Assembly: GCA_947451115.1 (NCBI GenBank)
Contig: CANFXV010000022.1
Span: 1 to 39,161 of the forward strand
Direction of reading: 5' to 3'
DNA from: Bacteroidota bacterium
GTDB taxonomy: Bacteria; Bacteroidota; Bacteroidia; Chitinophagales; Chitinophagaceae
DNA length: 39,161 bases
This document shows positions 1-9,465 of the stretch, one piece after another. The translations under genes and the position numbers were made by a program. The number at the start of each line of letters is the position of its first letter. Within the stretch, counting starts at the first letter, position 1. Below the pieces are notes generated by a model that did no database searches, was not told where the DNA came from, and saw only the letters and a list, made by a program, of their open reading frames with translations.

Positions 1-5
1 ATAAT

Positions 6-3000
6 ATGGCATTCAAAAAAGAGAATAGACAACGTCCGGCTTTTTCGCAAATCACTATTAGTTTGGCATCCCCAGACAATATTTTGGAAAGAAGTTTTGG
101 AGAAGTGTTGAAACCTGAAACCATCAACTACCGTACGTACAAACCAGAGCGTGATGGACTTTTCTGTGAGCGTATCTTTGGTCCAGTAAAGGACTATGAG
201 TGTGCTTGTGGTAAATACAAGCGTATCCGTTACAAGGGTATTGTTTGTGACAGATGTGGGGTAGAGGTAACGGAGAAAAAAGTACGTCGTGAGCGTATGG
301 GCCACATTAAATTAGTGGTGCCTGTCGTACACATTTGGTACTTTAAATCATTGCCTAACAAAATTGGTTACTTATTAGGAATGAGTTCTAAGAAATTAGA
401 GACTATTATATATTATGAGCGTTATGTGGTGATTCAACCAGGTATTAAGAGTGAATTTAAAGTAGCCGATTTATTAACTGAAGAGGAGTACTTAGATTTA
501 TTAGATACTTTACCAAAAGAAAACCAATACTTACCCGACGACGATCCTCAAAAGTTTGTTGCAAAAATGGGTGCTGATGCCGTGCATGATTTGTTAGGCT
601 TATTGGATTTGGATGAATTAAGTTTCTCTTTGCGTAATGCTGCAGCCAACGAAACTTCTCAACAACGTAAAGCAGATGCCTTAAAGCGTTTGAGCGTGGT
701 TGAATCTTTCCGTGAAGCACAAACACATATCACTAACCGTCCAGAATGGATGGTTATGAAATATATTCCTGTTATTCCACCAGAATTACGTCCATTGGTT
801 CCATTGGATGGTGGCCGTTTTGCAAGTTCTGATTTGAACGATTTATACCGTCGTGTAATTATCCGTAACAACCGTTTAAAGCGTTTGTTGGAAATTAAAG
901 CGCCCGAAGTAATCTTACGTAACGAAAAACGTATGTTACAAGAGGCCATCGACTCCTTGTTTGATAACTCTCGTAAATCTAATGCGGTTAAAGCAGAGGG
1001 TGGACGTGCATTGAAATCTTTATCAGATGTATTGAAAGGTAAGCAAGGTCGTTTCCGTCAAAACTTATTAGGAAAGCGTGTGGATTATTCTGGACGTTCT
1101 GTAATTGTGGTTGGACCAGAATTAAAAATGCATGAGTGCGGATTACCAAAAGATATGTCGGCTGAATTGTTCAAGCCATTTATCATTCGTAAATTAATTG
1201 AAAGAGGTATCGTAAAAACCGTGAAGTCCGCTAAGAAATTAGTAGATAAAAAAGAAGCGATTATTTGGGATATCTTAGAAAATATATTGAAAGGACATCC
1301 AGTAATGTTAAACCGTGCCCCAACATTGCACCGTTTATCTATACAAGCTTTCCAACCTAAATTGGTAGAAGGTAAGGCCATTCAATTACACCCATTAGTT
1401 ACCTCTTCGTTCAACGCGGATTTTGATGGTGACCAAATGGCGGTGCACGTTCCATTAAGCCATGCGGCTATTTTGGAAGCACAATTATTAATGTTGTCTT
1501 CTCATAACATTTTGAACCCACAAAACGGTACACCAATCACCCTTCCTTCTCAGGACATGGTATTAGGTTTATACTATATTACAAAGGGTAAAAAATCTAT
1601 GGGAGATTTAGTCGTAAGAGGTGAGGGCAAGGCGTTCTATAATTTAGACGAGGTCATCATTGCTTACAACGAAGACAAAATTGATTTACATGCCAATATT
1701 AGAGTGAAGACCAATGTTCGTGAAAACGGTGTATTGGTGAATAAATTAATAGAAACTACAGTAGGTCGTGTATTGTTTAATCAACATACGCCAAAGCCAG
1801 TAGGTTTTGTCAATCAATTGTTAACTAAGAAAAGCTTAAGAGAAATTATTGGTGATATTATTAAAATCACTGATGTACCTACTACTGCTAAATTCTTAGA
1901 TGAAATTAAAACTTTAGGATTTAGAATGGCCTTCCGTGGTGGATTGTCATTTAACGTAAATGATTTAGTGGTTCCTGAAACAAGACACGCTTTATTAGAA
2001 GGCGCGAAAGTTGAAGTAGAAGAAGTTTGGGAAAACTACAATATGGGTTTAATTACCAACAACGAGCGTTACAACCAAGTAATTGATATCTGGAGCCGTG
2101 TCGATACGCGTATCACTGAAACATTGATTCGTGAAATGGCCATAGACAAACAAGGATTTAACTCTGTATACATGATGTTGGATTCTGGTGCAAGAGGTAG
2201 TAAAACACAGGTGAAGCAGTTAGTTGGTATTCGTGGATTGATGGCTAAACCTCGTAAGAGTGGTAGCACAGGATCTGAGGTAATTGAGAATCCTATCTTG
2301 TCTAACTTTAAAGGTGGATTGAACGTATTGGATTACTTTATTTCTACACACGGTGCGCGTAAAGGTTTGGCGGATACAGCGTTGAAAACTGCGGATGCGG
2401 GTTACTTAACGCGTCGTTTGGTAGACGTTTCACAAGACGTGGTAATCTCTGAAGAAGATTGCGGTACCTTACGTGGTATTGCTACAAGTGCTTTAAAAGA
2501 CAACGAAGATGTAATAGAACCATTGGCAGATAGAATTGAAGGTCGTACTTCTTTACATGATGTATTCAATCCTTTAACCAATGAATTAATGGTGGGTGCG
2601 GGTGAAGAAATTATGATTGATGTAGCACGTGCCATTGAAGATGCAGGCATTGAAACCGTTGAAATTCGCTCTGTATTAACTTGCGAATGTAAGCGTGGTG
2701 TTTGTGTAAGCTGTTATGGAAGAAACTTAGCTACAGGATATGTTACCCAAAAAGGTGATGCAGTGGGTATTATTGCTGCACAATCTATTGGTGAACCAGG
2801 TACACAGTTAACCTTGCGTACTTTCCACGTGGGTGGTGTTGCGGGTTCTTCATCTGTTGAATCTAGCTTAAACGCTAAATTTGATGGTACTATTCAGTTC
2901 GATGGTTTACGTACAGTAGACACCATCAACAACGAAGGCAACAAAGTAAAAGTAGTTATAGGACGTACTGGTGAGGTAAGAATTATGGACGTTAAAAACG

Positions 3001-4292
3001 ATCGTTTAATGATTACCAACAACGTTCCTTATGGTGCTTTGTTAGCAGTGAAAGATGGTGCTCAAGTGAAGAAAGGAGATGTGATTTGTACTTGGGATCC
3101 ATTTAACAATGTGGTAGTTGCTGAACAAAATGGTAAAATTAAATTTGAAAATATCTTAGAAGGATTTACTTACCGTGACGAAGCGGATGAGCAAACTGGT
3201 CACCGTGAAAAAGTGGTTATTGAATCTAAGGATAAAACAAAGATTCCTACTATTATCTTAGAAGGATCTAAGGACAATAAAAACTATAACTTACCAGTTG
3301 GTTCACACATCGTTATTGAAGAAGGTGTGGAAGTAAAATCTGGTCATGTATTGGTTAAAATTCCAAGAGTATTAGGAAAATTAAGAGATATCACTGGAGG
3401 TTTACCTCGTGTAACTGAATTATTCGAAGCACGTAATCCAGGTAACCCTGCGATTGTTTGTGAGATTGATGGTATCGTTGCATTTGGTAACATCAAACGT
3501 GGTAACAGAGAAATCATTGTAGAATCTAAGGATGGTATGGTGAAGAAATACTTGGTGCCATTGACACGTCAAATTTTAGTACAAGACAGCGACTTCGTGA
3601 AAGCAGGTGCGCCATTGTCTGACGGTCAAATTGCTCCAGCAGATATTTTAGCTATCAGAGGTCCTTATGCTGTTCAAGAATATGTGGTGAATGAAATTCA
3701 AGAAGTTTATCGTTTACAAGGGGTGAAAATTAACGATAAGCACATTGAAGTAATTGTTCGTCAAATGATGAAGAAAGTAGAAATCGTTGATGCTGGGGAT
3801 ACCAAATTCTTAGAGGAGGATTTAGAAGATCGCTTTGACTTTATTGAAGAGAACGATCGTATTTACGACAAGAAGGTGGTTACTGAAGCAGGCGAAAGTG
3901 CTAAATTAAAGGCTGGACAAATTGTTACCGTTCGTGAATTAAGAGAAGAGAATTCTATCTTAAGACGTGCCGATAAAAAAGTTGTAGAAGTGCGTGACGC
4001 AAAACCTGCTACAGCTCGACCAGTATTGCTAGGTATAACTAAAGCATCATTAGGCGTTCAAAGCTGGATTTCTGCGGCATCATTCCAAGAAACGACTAAA
4101 GTATTAAGCCAAGCGGCTATTCAAGGCAAGGTGGACTTAATGTTAGGATTAAAAGAGAACGTAATTACAGGTCATTTAATCCCAGCAGGTACTGGTCAAA
4201 AAGAGTTCGAAAAATTAATCGTTGGTAGCAAAGAAGAATACGAGGTATTGGCTACAACACGTGAGGCAATGAGCTTCGACGACGATGAATAA
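6..4292 (+). CDS. rpoC: DNA-directed RNA polymerase subunit beta'
   Basis: Largest subunit of RNA polymerase; with the beta subunit it forms the catalytic cleft for transcription. The 1428 residues are about the usual length (E. coli has 1407) and the gene looks complete. Visible signatures: the N-terminal zinc site C66/C68/C81/C84, the absolutely conserved NADFDGDQ motif at residues 470-477 whose three Asp hold the catalytic magnesium, and the second zinc site C819, C893, C900, C903, matching the E. coli Cys spacing. The ATG lies only 5 bases into the window, so the upstream gene, expected to be rpoB, is outside. A strong hairpin terminator follows 19 bases after the stop, so this is probably the last gene of an rpoBC unit. 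Certain. Confidence 0.99.
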   Translation: MAFKKENRQRPAFSQITISLASPDNILERSFGEVLKPETINYRTYKPERDGLFCERIFGPVKDYECACGKYKRIRYKGIVCDRCGVEVTEKKVRRERMGHIKLVVPVVHIWYFKSLPNKIGYLLGMSSKKLETIIYYERYVVIQPGIKSEFKVADLLTEEEYLDLLDTLPKENQYLPDDDPQKFVAKMGADAVHDLLGLLDLDELSFSLRNAAANETSQQRKADALKRLSVVESFREAQTHITNRPEWMVMKYIPVIPPELRPLVPLDGGRFASSDLNDLYRRVIIRNNRLKRLLEIKAPEVILRNEKRMLQEAIDSLFDNSRKSNAVKAEGGRALKSLSDVLKGKQGRFRQNLLGKRVDYSGRSVIVVGPELKMHECGLPKDMSAELFKPFIIRKLIERGIVKTVKSAKKLVDKKEAIIWDILENILKGHPVMLNRAPTLHRLSIQAFQPKLVEGKAIQLHPLVTSSFNADFDGDQMAVHVPLSHAAILEAQLLMLSSHNILNPQNGTPITLPSQDMVLGLYYITKGKKSMGDLVVRGEGKAFYNLDEVIIAYNEDKIDLHANIRVKTNVRENGVLVNKLIETTVGRVLFNQHTPKPVGFVNQLLTKKSLREIIGDIIKITDVPTTAKFLDEIKTLGFRMAFRGGLSFNVNDLVVPETRHALLEGAKVEVEEVWENYNMGLITNNERYNQVIDIWSRVDTRITETLIREMAIDKQGFNSVYMMLDSGARGSKTQVKQLVGIRGLMAKPRKSGSTGSEVIENPILSNFKGGLNVLDYFISTHGARKGLADTALKTADAGYLTRRLVDVSQDVVISEEDCGTLRGIATSALKDNEDVIEPLADRIEGRTSLHDVFNPLTNELMVGAGEEIMIDVARAIEDAGIETVEIRSVLTCECKRGVCVSCYGRNLATGYVTQKGDAVGIIAAQSIGEPGTQLTLRTFHVGGVAGSSSVESSLNAKFDGTIQFDGLRTVDTINNEGNKVKVVIGRTGEVRIMDVKNDRLMITNNVPYGALLAVKDGAQVKKGDVICTWDPFNNVVVAEQNGKIKFENILEGFTYRDEADEQTGHREKVVIESKDKTKIPTIILEGSKDNKNYNLPVGSHIVIEEGVEVKSGHVLVKIPRVLGKLRDITGGLPRVTELFEARNPGNPAIVCEIDGIVAFGNIKRGNREIIVESKDGMVKKYLVPLTRQILVQDSDFVKAGAPLSDGQIAPADILAIRGPYAVQEYVVNEIQEVYRLQGVKINDKHIEVIVRQMMKKVEIVDAGDTKFLEEDLEDRFDFIEENDRIYDKKVVTEAGESAKLKAGQIVTVRELREENSILRRADKKVVEVRDAKPATARPVLLGITKASLGVQSWISAASFQETTKVLSQAAIQGKVDLMLGLKENVITGHLIPAGTGQKEFEKLIVGSKEEYEVLATTREAMSFDDDE

Positions 4293-4310
4293 TAAAAGCT
4301 ATTAATTGTT

Positions 4311-4346
4311 AAAAAGCAGGAAAGGGTCACTTTTCCTGCTTTTTTT
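4311..4346 (+). terminator. Intrinsic terminator of rpoC
   Basis: The arm AGCAGGAAA at 4315-4323 pairs perfectly with TTTCCTGCT at 4332-4340, with an 8-base loop, and runs straight into six T. A flanking A run before the stem can pair with the T tract, so the element may also work on the minus strand. Classic Rho-independent shape, directly behind the rpoC stop. Confidence 0.9.
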
Positions 4347-4378
4347 ATGCCTATTTTGGTAGCTAGGTTTATTATTTT

Positions 4379-4422
4379 CCCTATTTTTATAGGGTAAGGA
4401 ATAGTTTATTCTTTGCCCTATA
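4379..4422 (+). promoter_or_regulatory. Two mutually exclusive hairpins ahead of ompH
   Basis: Bases 4388-4403 pair with 4407-4422: 16 consecutive pairs closed by a 3-base loop. Fourteen are Watson-Crick and the other two are G-U only when the plus strand is the RNA. The same ATAGGG (4389-4394) can instead pair with CCCTAT at 4379-4384 across a TTTT loop, so the two stems exclude each other. The large stem ends 18 bases before the ompH ATG and has no T run behind it. It could be a 5' leader switch, an mRNA stability element or an attenuator for readthrough from rpoC. The structure is seen; the function is inferred. Confidence 0.55.
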
Positions 4423-4440
4423 TTTAAATTAATATTTCAA

Positions 4441-5016
4441 ATGAAATCAACTTCTTGGATGGTGAATGGTGTTTTGGCTTTAGCCATTATTATTTTGTAC
4501 GTTTTGCATTTTAGCAATTCAGTTCCTGCTATTAAAGCTTCTGCGGCTGCAGGTGCTGGCACTAAAGTGGCTTATTTTGAAATCGATTCCATTCAAAATA
4601 ATTATGAGTTTTTTAAGGAAGTAAAATCTTCCTTACAAGTGAAAGACATGGAAAATGCAAAACAGTTGACGGCATTGAAAAATGCTTTTGCTGCAAAGTA
4701 CCAAGATTTACAAAAAAATGGACAAAGTTTAACGCAAGCTGAAGTGGCAAGTCGTCAACAAGAATTAGCGCAATTAGAAAAAAATTATACCAATAAAGAA
4801 CAACAACTTTCTCAAGAATTACAAGAAGAAAGTTTTAAGCGCTTGCAAGAAGTAAAAAAGAAAATTGAAACTTTCTTGGAAAAATACAATAAGGCAAAAA
4901 CTTTTTCATACATTTTCTCAAGCAATTCCGATTTGATGTATTACAAAGACACCGCTTATGATATTACCTCTGATATTGTAAAAGGGCTAAATGGGGAATA
5001 CAAATCCAAAAATTAA
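4441..5016 (+). CDS. OmpH/Skp-family periplasmic chaperone-like protein
   Basis: 191 residues. The N-terminus has a hydrophobic stretch (about residues 9-25) that is either an uncleaved anchor or a signal peptide, then an Ala-rich linker, then VAYFEIDSI at about residue 43, which matches the opening strand of the OmpH/Skp family. Residues about 60-155 are rich in Gln, Lys, Glu and Leu in a coiled-coil pattern, as in the tentacles of Skp, which hold unfolded outer-membrane proteins in the periplasm. The family is clear; the client proteins are unknown. The gene stands alone between two terminators, with a long hairpin just before its ATG. The N-terminal segment lacks a clear signal peptidase site, so membrane anchoring is possible. 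Confidence 0.82.
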   Translation: MKSTSWMVNGVLALAIIILYVLHFSNSVPAIKASAAAGAGTKVAYFEIDSIQNNYEFFKEVKSSLQVKDMENAKQLTALKNAFAAKYQDLQKNGQSLTQAEVASRQQELAQLEKNYTNKEQQLSQELQEESFKRLQEVKKKIETFLEKYNKAKTFSYIFSSNSDLMYYKDTAYDITSDIVKGLNGEYKSKN

Positions 5017-5022
5017 TTAGGT

Positions 5023-5055
5023 AAAATCCTTTTCAAGTTATTGAGAAGGATTTTT
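5023..5055 (+). terminator. Intrinsic terminator after the ompH-like gene
   Basis: AAAATCCTTTTC at 5023-5034 pairs with GAGAAGGATTTT at 5043-5054: 12 pairs including one G-U, with an 8-base loop and a T-rich tail. It separates the chaperone gene from the permease gene. Confidence 0.85.
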
Positions 5056-5087
5056 ATTTTAACATTTATATTTTTAAAAAAATTATT

Positions 5088-6524
5088 ATGTCAAATACAG
5101 ATACAGCAGATTTTAAACCAAGGCTAAGTGCATTAGATGCGACCATGATTGTGGCGGGGGGTATGATTGGCTCTGGTATATTTATTGTGAGTTCTTCTAT
5201 TACCAGGTATGTAGGTAGTTCTGGTTGGCTTATTGCAGCTTGGTTAATCACCGGCTTTATGACCATTACTGCAGCGGTTAGTTATGGAGAATTGAGTGCG
5301 ATGTACCCTAAAGCAGGAGGTCAGTATGTGTATTTGCAAAAAGCCTACAATCCTTTGGTGGGATTTTTATTTGGATGGAGTTTTTTCTCGGTAATACAAA
5401 CAGCCACCATCGCTGCCGTAGCGGTGGCTTTTAGCAGATTCACCGCCTATTTAATCCCAGCAGTAGGAGAGAATAATATTTTAGCCGATCTTGGATTTAT
5501 AAAAATATCAGCCGCACAAGTACTGGCCATTTGCTTGATACTTTTTTTAACCTATACCAATACAAGGGGCGTTAAGGAAAGCAAAATGATTCAAAACAGT
5601 TTCACTTTTACCAAGCTTATTTCTTTGTTTGGATTAATTGTGGTGGGTTTCTTATTCACCAAGCATAGTTTTTGGCATGAAAACTGGATTAATGCTTTTG
5701 ATGCCCGACAAGCAGTAACTAGTACAGGGGCTGATGGTGCAGTAACGCATAGTTGGCTGCCCATTGGTGGAACAACCTTAATTGGGGCTATGGCTGCCGC
5801 CATGGTGGGTTCTATTTTTAGTAGTGATTCTTGGAACAATGTCACCTTTATTGCAGGAGAAATTAAAAATCCACAACGCAATATTGGTTTGAGTTTATTT
5901 TTAGGCACCAGCATTGTTACATTAATATACATCAGTGCGAACTTGATGTACTTACATGTGCTTCCTTTGCAAGCCATTGCCTTTGCAGAAAATGACCGTG
6001 TGGCCATTGCCGCTGCCAATGCAGTATTGGGTAATATTGGAACAATCGTGATTGCTGTCATGATTATGATTTCTACTTTTGGTTGTAACAATGGGTTAAT
6101 CTTAGCTGGAGCTAGGGTATATTATACCATGGCTAAGGATGGCTTATTTTTCAAGAAAACTGGCAGTTTAAATAAAAATGAAGTACCTGCCTATGGATTA
6201 TGGATTCAAGCATTGGTAGCCTCCTTATTGTGTTTGAGTGGGAAGTATGGTGATTTATTAACCATGGTTTCTTTTATTGTAGTTATATTTTATGTCTTAA
6301 CCATCATTGGTATTTTCATCTTAAGGAAAAAAGAACCTAATTTACCAAGGCCTTATAAAGCATTTGGCTATCCTTTTTTACCAGCTATTTATATCATTAT
6401 GGCCACCGTGTTTTGTATAGGATTGGTGTATACCGAGCCTAAGTATTCTTTATGGGGTTTGGTAATTACTTTATTGGGTATACCTTTGTATTATATCGCA
6501 TTACGAAATCAAAAATCTGAGTAG
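5088..6524 (+). CDS. APC-family amino acid permease
   Basis: 478 residues with about 12 hydrophobic helices throughout, a typical length for amino acid/polyamine/organocation transporters of the inner membrane. The first helix holds the broken-helix motif GSGIF (residues 28-32, in a GGMIGSGIF context), which binds the substrate's alpha-amino and carboxyl groups in the APC fold. Tyr-Pro-Lys-Ala-Gly-Gly at about residue 75 matches the family's second conserved loop. The start is an ATG 33 bases after a terminator, so it probably has its own promoter, which I could not define. The stop is followed after one base by the ATG of rfaE1, so the two are likely co-transcribed although their functions do not obviously connect. 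The substrate cannot be told from sequence alone. Confidence 0.9.
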   Translation: MSNTDTADFKPRLSALDATMIVAGGMIGSGIFIVSSSITRYVGSSGWLIAAWLITGFMTITAAVSYGELSAMYPKAGGQYVYLQKAYNPLVGFLFGWSFFSVIQTATIAAVAVAFSRFTAYLIPAVGENNILADLGFIKISAAQVLAICLILFLTYTNTRGVKESKMIQNSFTFTKLISLFGLIVVGFLFTKHSFWHENWINAFDARQAVTSTGADGAVTHSWLPIGGTTLIGAMAAAMVGSIFSSDSWNNVTFIAGEIKNPQRNIGLSLFLGTSIVTLIYISANLMYLHVLPLQAIAFAENDRVAIAAANAVLGNIGTIVIAVMIMISTFGCNNGLILAGARVYYTMAKDGLFFKKTGSLNKNEVPAYGLWIQALVASLLCLSGKYGDLLTMVSFIVVIFYVLTIIGIFILRKKEPNLPRPYKAFGYPFLPAIYIIMATVFCIGLVYTEPKYSLWGLVITLLGIPLYYIALRNQKSE

Positions 6525-6525
6525 G

Positions 6526-7527
6526 ATGATGGAAAAGGCGGCCATAAATCAATTGTTTGATCATTATACCAATACCAAAATAGGAGTTGTTGGAGATATT
6601 ATGTTAGATACTTATTGGTGGGGTAATGTGGATAGGATTTCTCCAGAAGCACCAGTGCCAGTAGTAGCCTTGCAAAAAAAAGAAATTCGTGTAGGGGGTG
6701 CCGCCAATGTAGCTTTAAATTTGAGGGCTTTAGGTGCGCCAACCACTTTGTTTGCCCTACTAGGGAATGATGCAGAAGGTAAAGAATTAAAGGGCTTATT
6801 AGACAATCATGGAATTAATACTCAATATATTTTAACAAGTGAGACTAGGGTGACTACCAATAAAGTACGTGTGATGGGTCGCAATCAACAAATGATGCGC
6901 TTAGACCATGAACATACCAATGATTTAGTAACGAAGGAGGAAGATGCATTGATCGCTAATTTTATTGAATACGTACAAAAAGAAAAACCTTCCCTAATTA
7001 TTTTAGAAGATTACAATAAAGGGGTTTTAACTGAGCGAGTAATTCATACCATCATAGAATTTTGTAGAACGCAAGGCATTCCAACTGCAGTAGACCCCAA
7101 GCAAAAAAACTTTTTAGCTTATAAAGGTTGTACCATTTTCAAGCCTAATTTAAAAGAAGTCAAAGAAGGGTTGAAAGTAGCCATCGAAAAAGTGGACATC
7201 GCTAATTTAAATAAAGTGCATGCGGCCTTAGAAGAAAATTTAGGCCATGAGATTTCATTTATTACTTTATCAGAACATGGGGTGTATTATGCTCATCAAA
7301 AAGAGCATCAATTGATACCTACGCATATCAGAAACATTTCAGATGTCAGTGGGGCGGGCGATACCGTGATTGCTGTTGCCTCTTTAACATATGCGGCAAC
7401 CAAGGACATGAATTTAGCGGCAGAGCTAGCCAATATTGCCGGTGGGTTGGTTTGTGAATTAGTGGGTACGGCACCTATTGATAAAATAGCATTGCAGGCA
7501 GAGGTGATAAAATTACTGGGTAAATAA
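6526..7527 (+). CDS. rfaE1: D-glycero-beta-D-manno-heptose-7-phosphate kinase
   Basis: A PfkB/ribokinase-family kinase expected to phosphorylate heptose-7-phosphate at C1 on the way to ADP-heptose for the lipopolysaccharide core. At 333 residues it corresponds to the kinase half of E. coli HldE only; there is no fused nucleotidyltransferase domain. Seen: the HldE-like opening VVGDIMLD followed by RISPEAPVPV (about residues 37-46), GGAAN at 57-61, and the PfkB signature GAGDT at 276-280 with catalytic Asp279. The ATG overlaps nothing but sits one base after the permease stop; a second ATG follows at once, so the start is uncertain by one codon. The cytidylyl/adenylyl partner gene is not in the window. 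Confidence 0.9.
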   Translation: MMEKAAINQLFDHYTNTKIGVVGDIMLDTYWWGNVDRISPEAPVPVVALQKKEIRVGGAANVALNLRALGAPTTLFALLGNDAEGKELKGLLDNHGINTQYILTSETRVTTNKVRVMGRNQQMMRLDHEHTNDLVTKEEDALIANFIEYVQKEKPSLIILEDYNKGVLTERVIHTIIEFCRTQGIPTAVDPKQKNFLAYKGCTIFKPNLKEVKEGLKVAIEKVDIANLNKVHAALEENLGHEISFITLSEHGVYYAHQKEHQLIPTHIRNISDVSGAGDTVIAVASLTYAATKDMNLAAELANIAGGLVCELVGTAPIDKIALQAEVIKLLGK

Positions 7528-7556
7528 GATTTCAAATTTCTATTAATCAATTGATC

Positions 7557-8237
7557 ATGGATATAAAAAAAATTGCCATTGTTGTTGCTGGAGGAACTGG
7601 ACAAAGAATGGGATCGGTGGTGCCTAAACAGTTTTTAGAAATCGAGCACAAGGCTATCTTAACTCATACCATTGATCAGTTTGTTGCAGCATTCTCAGAC
7701 ATTGAATTGGTGGTGGTATTGCCCGAAGGCTATTTGAAGCAAGGCCAGGAAATATTAAGCAAAAGCAAATATAAAAATACCATTAGTTATGTAGCTGGTG
7801 GGGATACGCGTTTTCAGTCTGTAAAAAATGGATTAAGTAAAATATCAGCCCCTTGCATTGTATTTGTACATGATGCGGTAAGGTGTTTGTTGACTCCAGC
7901 TTTAATTCAAAGATGTTATCAACAAGCCTATGAGAAAGGATCTGCCATTCCTGCTGTCACAGCTACAGATACGGTACGTTTGATGAGTGGAGAGCAGCAT
8001 CAATTGTTGGATAGAGAAAATGTAATGTTGATTCAAACCCCTCAAACTTTCAGGTCCGATATTTTATTAAAAGCCTTTGAACAAAAATACGAAACCTCAT
8101 TTACGGACGAGGCCAATGTAGTGGAAGCCAGTGGGGTGCCTGTTTATTTGGTGGATGGTGAATATGAAAACATAAAAATTACCAGACCTTTGGATTTGGC
8201 CATTGCCAACTATATTTTGACCAAGCGATTTGCTTAA
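7557..8237 (+). CDS. ispD: 2-C-methyl-D-erythritol 4-phosphate cytidylyltransferase
   Basis: Third enzyme of the MEP isoprenoid pathway: transfers CMP from CTP to methylerythritol phosphate. 226 residues from the ATG chosen here. An upstream in-frame TTG at 7551 would add only two residues and is less likely. Seen: the nucleotide-binding VAGGTGQRMG near the N-terminus followed by PKQF, then VHDAVR at about residue 103, QTPQTF near 162, TDEAN near 182, and the closing block with N-I-K-I-T-R-P-x-D-L. The usual TDD is TDE and DAARP is DAVRC; both look tolerable. It lies 29 bases behind rfaE1 and is probably in the same transcript, convergent with the next gene. Confidence 0.95.
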   Translation: MDIKKIAIVVAGGTGQRMGSVVPKQFLEIEHKAILTHTIDQFVAAFSDIELVVVLPEGYLKQGQEILSKSKYKNTISYVAGGDTRFQSVKNGLSKISAPCIVFVHDAVRCLLTPALIQRCYQQAYEKGSAIPAVTATDTVRLMSGEQHQLLDRENVMLIQTPQTFRSDILLKAFEQKYETSFTDEANVVEASGVPVYLVDGEYENIKITRPLDLAIANYILTKRFA

Positions 8238-8255
8238 ATTTTTTTTACAAAATCA

Positions 8256-9281
8256 CTAATCTTCAAGTGGGGTTGGATCAGCCATCGGGTAGGCCTCTGA
8301 GCTGTCTCTTAATATAGAAGTACTTTTGCTTATTTTTTCTAAAATTTGATGCGCTACCTCCATGGCTAAAAAGCCATCGATCTCACTTACCACTGGAGTT
8401 TCGTTATTTTCTATCGCCTGTACAAAACTACTTAATTCAGCTTTGATGGCATTGCCTTCCTCTATGACGGGGTTCTCAATTGAAATAGTTTTAGTGCCCT
8501 GATGGGTTTCAATATCAAAGGAAAAAGTATCGGGATCTTCAGGCTTTTTAAGCTTAATAATTTCAGTATTTTTTTCTAAAAAGTCAATGCCGATATAAGC
8601 GTCTTTTTGAAATAATCTTATTTTACGCATTTTTTTCATGCTAATTCTAGAGCTGGTTAAATTTGCAACACAACCATTGTTGAATTCGATACGCACGTTG
8701 GCAATATCAGGGGTGTCTGTTAATACAGCAACACCACTTGCGGAGATACCTTTCACATCACTTTTTACAATGCTTAAAATAATATCAATATCGTGAATCA
8801 TTAAATCAAAAATCACACTTACTTCTGTGCCTCTAGGGTTAAACTGAGCCAAACGATGCACTTCTATAAACAAAGGGTTCAAAGAGGCGTTTTTTAATGC
8901 AGTATAGGCAGGGTTAAATCTTTCTACATGCCCTACCTGTAATTTAACATTGGCTTCCTTGACCATATCAACAATAGCACGACCTTCTTCAATCGTATTG
9001 GCCATTGGTTTTTCTACAAACACATGCTTGCCCATTTTAATGGCCATTTCACAAACAGGGAAATGTAAGTGGGTAGGGGTCACCACATCTATAATGTCAC
9101 AGGCAGCAATTAATTTTTCTTCATCCATGTATCTTTTAAGCCCGTAAGTTTTTTCCACCTCTTTGGCATGGTCGTTGTTTGGATCAAAAAAACCAACTAA
9201 ACTAACCCCTGGAATTTCTTTCCAATTGTTAAGATGGTATTTACCTAAATGCCCTACACCAAACACACCTACTTTTAACAT
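8256..9281 (-). CDS. Gfo/Idh/MocA-family NAD(P)-dependent oxidoreductase
   Basis: 341 residues. The Rossmann fold opens with GVGHLG at residues 8-13; the family's EKP motif is E90-K91-P92, with the lysine that helps catalysis; D159 and H163 form the D-xxx-H pair typical of the catalytic face. Members oxidise or reduce sugars, nucleotide sugars or inositols at a ring hydroxyl. Residues about 117-125 (GHVERFNPA) resemble UDP-sugar-type members more than glucose-fructose oxidoreductase, but that is an impression. The gene is convergent with ispD (18-base gap) and divergent from anmK across a 184-base region with repeats. A role in cell-wall or lipid A amino-sugar chemistry would fit the neighbourhood but is inference. 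Substrate unknown. Confidence 0.85.
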   Translation of the reverse strand: MLKVGVFGVGHLGKYHLNNWKEIPGVSLVGFFDPNNDHAKEVEKTYGLKRYMDEEKLIAACDIIDVVTPTHLHFPVCEMAIKMGKHVFVEKPMANTIEEGRAIVDMVKEANVKLQVGHVERFNPAYTALKNASLNPLFIEVHRLAQFNPRGTEVSVIFDLMIHDIDIILSIVKSDVKGISASGVAVLTDTPDIANVRIEFNNGCVANLTSSRISMKKMRKIRLFQKDAYIGIDFLEKNTEIIKLKKPEDPDTFSFDIETHQGTKTISIENPVIEEGNAIKAELSSFVQAIENNETPVVSEIDGFLAMEVAHQILEKISKSTSILRDSSEAYPMADPTPLED

Positions 9282-9351
9282 ACTTTAATGAATAAGTGGT
9301 AAAGTTACACTATAAGCCATTGAATTTGAAGGGGTTTAGGCCGGTGTGGAA

Positions 9352-9439
9352 AATTGACCAATTGCTGTTAATTGCTGTCAAACAATGCATTAGATAAGCT
9401 TGATTCAAGCCTAAATATGGGCGCGGTTTTGTAACTTTA
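9352..9439. promoter_or_regulatory. Divergent control region before anmK: phased repeats, palindrome, weak -7 element
   Basis: In the 184 bases between two divergent genes, AATTGCTGT occurs twice with a 10-base period (9360-9368 and 9370-9378), preceded by a partial copy AATTG at 9352. GCTTGA-T-TCAAGC at 9398-9410 is a perfect palindrome with one central base, too tight to be an RNA hairpin and so more like a protein site. TAACTTTA at 9432-9439 differs by one base from the Bacteroidota -7 consensus TAnnTTTG and lies 26 bases before the anmK ATG, but I find no well-spaced -33 TTG. The repeats are seen; regulator binding is inferred. Confidence 0.35.
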
Positions 9440-9465
9440 GCTAGTCACTATACCTTATCAAACCA

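Noticed and set aside
4407..4415. TATTCTTTG as a promoter -7 element for the ompH-like gene
   Set aside because: It has three rather than two bases between TA and TTTG, there is no TTG at the proper -33 distance, and the bases form the arm of the long hairpin.
5591..6091. 166-codon minus-strand frame inside the APC permease gene
   Set aside because: Antisense to a gene with clear family motifs; no start context or homology-like features.
7551..7556. TTG start for ispD
   Set aside because: An ATG follows two codons later and immediately precedes the usual N-terminal strand; the TTG adds nothing conserved.
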